NCBI GenBank assembly: GCA_002238645.1
Contig: MPMT01000045.1
Span: 1 to 38,031 of the forward strand
Source of the DNA: Alphaproteobacteria bacterium bin52
GTDB taxonomy: Bacteria > Pseudomonadota > Alphaproteobacteria > Thalassobaculales > Thalassobaculaceae
Direction: 5' to 3'
DNA length: 38,031 bases
Below, piece after piece: positions 35,658 through 38,031 of this stretch. The notes under the pieces were generated by a model. That model saw only the letters and a program-made list of their open reading frames with translations. It was not told where the DNA came from and did not search any database. The first letter of the stretch is position 1. Each line of letters opens with the position of its first letter. The translations under genes were made by a program, and so were the position numbers.

Positions 35658-36390
35658 CCGCGGGCGGCGCCACCGAGAGCCGCCCCTCGACCCCGTGGCG
35701 CTCGATTGCCCGGGCAACGAAGCCGGACGACTTCATCTCCTCGACGAAATCGGCAAGCCACGCCGCGGCCTCCGGCAGTTCCCGGTCACACCCGATCGCC
35801 TGCTGGACCGCCGTGAACTGGCCGTCGAGGATGCGGGCGCCCGGAAGCTCCTTCACGTCGTCACTCAGACGCGGCCGCAGTCCGGCCAGGGCGTCGAGCC
35901 CCTCGCGGACGAACAGGTCGAACGACGCGCTCAGTCCCTCCGCACGCACCAGCTCGGCATTGCGAATGTTCCGTTCGAGCCACAGGTCATAGGCGCTCCT
36001 CGCCGAGACCGCGATCCGGATACCGGCGCTGTCGACCTGCTCGATGGTGGCAAGGGCAGAGCCGGCAGGAACCAGGTAGGTTGCCTGGATCTCGGCATAG
36101 GCGGCGGTAAACGAGATCTTCCGGGCACGCTGCGGCTCGGCGCCGATGTTGCCGATGTCCCAGACCCCGGTACCGCCGTCATCGGCAATCTCGCCGGGCG
36201 TCCTGTAGGCCAGCAGCGTACATCCGACCCCGAGGCGCCGGGCCGCCTCGTGCGCCATGTCGGGCGAGACCCCGTCGGGGTCGCCCGCGGGCGTGGTGCC
36301 GGTCACCAGAAGGAAATTGGACATGTTGATGGCGGCCCGCAGCACACCGGTCGGTGCGAGCTGGGCGACAACGGTCGCGGAGGGGGACAT
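35650..36390 (-). CDS. family-3 solute-binding protein (amino-acid ABC type), no signal peptide seen
   Basis: This 246-residue protein matches the family-3 solute-binding proteins (SBP_bac_3) of polar amino-acid importers: GVLRAAINMSNFLL, GVSPDMAHEAARRLGV, WDIGNIGAEPQRARKISFTAAYAEIQATYLV, and a closing WLADFVEEMKSSGF helix. ATG 36390 opens MSPSATVVAQLAPTGVLRAA, without a hydrophobic signal. The upstream in-frame extension is Pro/Arg-rich and also lacks one. No permease or ATPase gene is adjacent. It may be a cytoplasmic or orphan receptor-like sensor, or its start may have been lost. It is convergent with the flavoprotein gene and divergent from the LLM gene. Confidence 0.85.
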   Translation of the reverse strand: MSPSATVVAQLAPTGVLRAAINMSNFLLVTGTTPAGDPDGVSPDMAHEAARRLGVGCTLLAYRTPGEIADDGGTGVWDIGNIGAEPQRARKISFTAAYAEIQATYLVPAGSALATIEQVDSAGIRIAVSARSAYDLWLERNIRNAELVRAEGLSASFDLFVREGLDALAGLRPRLSDDVKELPGARILDGQFTAVQQAIGCDRELPEAAAWLADFVEEMKSSGFVARAIERHGVEGRLSVAPPAVS

Positions 36391-36563
36391 TCGCAGGTTC
36401 CGTTCTGGTGGGATCCGGGGCGAGGGGTCGCCCGGGCGCCGGCCATTGCTAGCAAAGGGCGCTCGCGCAGACAAGCAGCAGTCCGGCCCTCTCCACGGTC
36501 CGGTTGCCGGGCCCGCCGGGGAGCGGCATGGTGAACTGCCAGTACCAGCAGGAGGAACGGGCC

Positions 36564-37580
36564 ATGACACTGCGTTTCGGGCTCAGGGTTCCGGCCGTGG
36601 GAACCCCGGCGGACACCGCCGCCTATGCCGCCCGGGTTGAGGAGGCCGGGTTCGATTTCATGTGGATGCCGGACACGCCGCTGCTCGCCGGGCGCTGGCG
36701 CGATGTCCACATGCACCTCGGAGCCGCCGCCGCAAGCACCTCGCGCCTGCGTCTCGGCCCCGGCGTCACCAACCCGCTGACCCGTCACCCGCTCGCCACC
36801 GCCAGTGCGCTGGCGACGCTTGCGGACGCGTCGGGCGGGCGCGCCGACCTCGTCGCGGGAACCGGATACAGTTCCGCCTACATCATCGGGCGCAAGGCCG
36901 CGACGCGCGCCTCGATGCGCGAGGCGACAGTTCTGTGGCGCAGCCTGTTCAGCGGCGCGCCCACGGTCCTGCCCGGGTCCGAGGCGACACTGGAGCCGCC
37001 CTATGCCGACCTGCCGATCATCCTTGCCGCCAGTGGTCCGGCGATGCTGGCTCTCGCCGGCGAGATCGCCGACGGGGTGCTGATCCATGTCGGGGCCGCT
37101 CCCGCAGCCGTTTCATGGGCGCTCGGGCGCATCGAGGACGGGATGAAGGCGGCAGGCCGCGGCCGTGCCGAGGTGAAGCGCATTGTCGTGGTCACCGCCT
37201 GTGTCGACGACGACCGCGCCCGGGCGATTGAACACATGCGGCCGTGTGCGGCCGCACTGTGCCGGCTCCCCCGTGCCGACCTCCTGTTCGGCGGCGCCGA
37301 GGTGCCCGCCATCCCCGAGGGGCTGACCGAGCCCTATCCCGATCTCGGCCACGCGGTGGACTGGGACGCGGCGCGGCGCTATTCGTCCTTCGTCCCCGAC
37401 GCTGCGGTCGAGGCCAGCGTCGTGCTTGGATCTCCGGACGAGGTCGCGGACCGTGCCAGGGCCCTCGCGGCCCTCGACATCGACGGGATCTGGTGGCGGG
37501 ACGAGGCCACCTGGACCCGGCCGGATACGCTGATGACACGCCTGGCGCACGACGTGCTGCCGGCACGGGGCACCGGGTAA
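36564..37580 (+). CDS. LLM class flavin-dependent oxidoreductase
   Basis: Luciferase-like TIM-barrel oxidoreductase of 338 residues, using FMN or F420-type cofactors. Visible family parts are the N-terminal FGLRVPA strand, YAARVEEAGFDFMWMPDTPLLAG, the LGPGVTNPLTRHPLATASALATL segment typical of the coenzyme F420/FMN LLM fold, and the C-terminal LGSPDEVADRARAL. ATG 36564 follows a strong GGAGGA site 7 nt upstream. The substrate is unknown; relatives include monooxygenases and methylene-tetrahydromethanopterin reductase-like enzymes. It may act with the amine-oxidising flavoprotein nearby, though no direct link is seen. Confidence 0.92.
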   Translation: MTLRFGLRVPAVGTPADTAAYAARVEEAGFDFMWMPDTPLLAGRWRDVHMHLGAAAASTSRLRLGPGVTNPLTRHPLATASALATLADASGGRADLVAGTGYSSAYIIGRKAATRASMREATVLWRSLFSGAPTVLPGSEATLEPPYADLPIILAASGPAMLALAGEIADGVLIHVGAAPAAVSWALGRIEDGMKAAGRGRAEVKRIVVVTACVDDDRARAIEHMRPCAAALCRLPRADLLFGGAEVPAIPEGLTEPYPDLGHAVDWDAARRYSSFVPDAAVEASVVLGSPDEVADRARALAALDIDGIWWRDEATWTRPDTLMTRLAHDVLPARGTG

Positions 37581-37620
37581 TACCAGCGGTCGCGGTTTAG
37601 AACCTTTCATCGGTCCACTG

Positions 37621-37649
37621 TTGACTCGTAGTTTTGTCCGGCGTATATG
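37621..37649 (+). promoter_or_regulatory. strong sigma-70 promoter of the DUF4338 gene, predicts a leaderless mRNA
   Basis: TTGACT (37621-37626), 17-bp spacer, TATATG (37644-37649). The predicted transcription start near 37656 coincides with the ATG at 37656. An ATG at 37647 would lie inside the -10 box and so would not be transcribed from this promoter. Confidence 0.6.
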
Positions 37650-37655
37650 TTCGGC

Positions 37656-38031
37656 ATGCAGGTTGGTCTCCGTCAGTTTGATGCTGGAACGCTGGAGTGG
37701 CTGCGTGGGGCTGTGACGCAGCCCGGTTCGACGCGCAGCAGTCTGGCGCGGGGTCTGTGCGAGCGTTCGGACTGGCGTGACAGTTCCGGCGCCTGTGCGG
37801 AGGCGTCGGCGCGCAAGCTTTTGCCGCGTCTTGCCGAGCGTCTGGCCATCGCGCTGCCGGTGCCGGGGCGGGCGATTGGTCCGGGCAGGCCCGGGCAGGC
37901 TCCACCGGTCCCGGACCAGGAGATCCGGTGCGCTCTTGAGGAGCTTGGGACGGTTCGTCTGGTTCCGGTCGAGGACACGGCCTCGCGGCGTTGCTGGGAA
38001 GCGATGATCGATGCCTGGCACCCTCTGGGCT
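37656..38031 (+). CDS. DUF4338 (DruA/transposase-type) protein, 5' part only
   Basis: The frame is open to the right edge of the window (125 codons seen) and so is partial. The sequence VGLRQFDAGTLEWLRGAVTQ and SSLARGLCERSDWRD matches, from memory, the N-terminal DUF4338 region found in insertion-sequence transposases and in the DruA protein of Druantia defence systems. Codon use is visibly different from the chromosome here: more T-ending codons such as GTT, CGT, TTT, GAT, GCT. The upstream promoter and AT-richer junction support a recently acquired mobile element. ATG 37656 is chosen over 37647 because of the promoter position. Whether a DDE transposase domain follows cannot be seen. Confidence 0.75.
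   Translation, partial: MQVGLRQFDAGTLEWLRGAVTQPGSTRSSLARGLCERSDWRDSSGACAEASARKLLPRLAERLAIALPVPGRAIGPGRPGQAPPVPDQEIRCALEELGTVRLVPVEDTASRRCWEAMIDAWHPLG

Noticed and set aside
31950..35717. Very long minus-strand open frame of over 1200 codons running through the VOC and flavoprotein genes
   Set aside because: Only its last 250 residues (the SDR) are protein-like; the rest is antisense to two well-supported genes and has shadow composition.
37656..38031. A complete Druantia defence system
   Set aside because: Only the N-terminal part of one DUF4338 protein is visible; no helicase or other Druantia components are in the window, and DUF4338 also occurs in transposases.

Overview
The window is GC-rich bacterial chromosome with dense, mostly well-formed genes. 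The gene set points to an alphaproteobacterium, probably of the Rhodospirillales type: an aspartokinase-PtsP pair divergent from ubiG, a DUF1178 gene, and secA in the same neighbourhood as a ppiC-argJ-mutT run. This assignment is an inference from gene content and remembered gene order, not from a database search.

Layout. (1) 0-3.6 kb: a thiamine-diphosphate enzyme whose 3' end is replaced by foreign, AT-richer DNA at the left edge, divergent from a MmgE/PrpD-family gene, then a small orphan ORF. (2) 3.7-8.8 kb: housekeeping block lysC-ptsP (minus), ubiG (plus) and DUF1178 (minus). (3) 8.9-15.4 kb: a minus-strand operon livH-livM-livG-livF-AMP-ligase-livK, a branched-chain-amino-acid-type ABC importer with an acyl-CoA synthetase built in. 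(4) 15.5-18.8 kb: a small SAM methyltransferase converging on, and overlapping, secA. (5) 18.9-25.0 kb: an accessory stretch with long hairpin-rich spacers: a zinc-type dehydrogenase, a Cu/Zn superoxide dismutase, an exported phytochelatin-synthase-like protein, an 87-aa unknown and a heavily damaged FAD oxidoreductase pseudogene. (6) 25.1-27.7 kb: ppiC-argJ-mutT. (7) 27.7-37.6 kb: a catabolic cluster: metal-dependent cyclase, PaaG-like crotonase, an SDR/double-hotdog/AMP-ligase operon, a VOC protein plus a dimethylglycine-dehydrogenase-like flavoprotein, a family-3 solute-binding protein and a luciferase-like (LLM) oxidoreductase. (8) Right edge: the 5' part of a DUF4338 (DruA/transposase-type) gene with its own strong promoter.

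How it works together. Region 7 and the liv/ligase operon both pair acid activation to CoA thioesters with dehydrogenase, hydratase or isomerase steps, so the strain appears equipped to import and degrade organic acids; the substrates cannot be read from sequence. Region 5 carries two exported proteins linked to oxidative and thiol/metal stress. Both window edges look like mobile-element boundaries. No tRNA, rRNA or CRISPR array was seen.

The items most worth a second look are the exported phytochelatin-synthase homologue beside SodC, the crotonase lacking both catalytic glutamates but keeping a PaaG-like aspartate, the tightly overlapped SDR-hotdog-ligase operon, and the DUF4338 gene whose promoter predicts a leaderless transcript.
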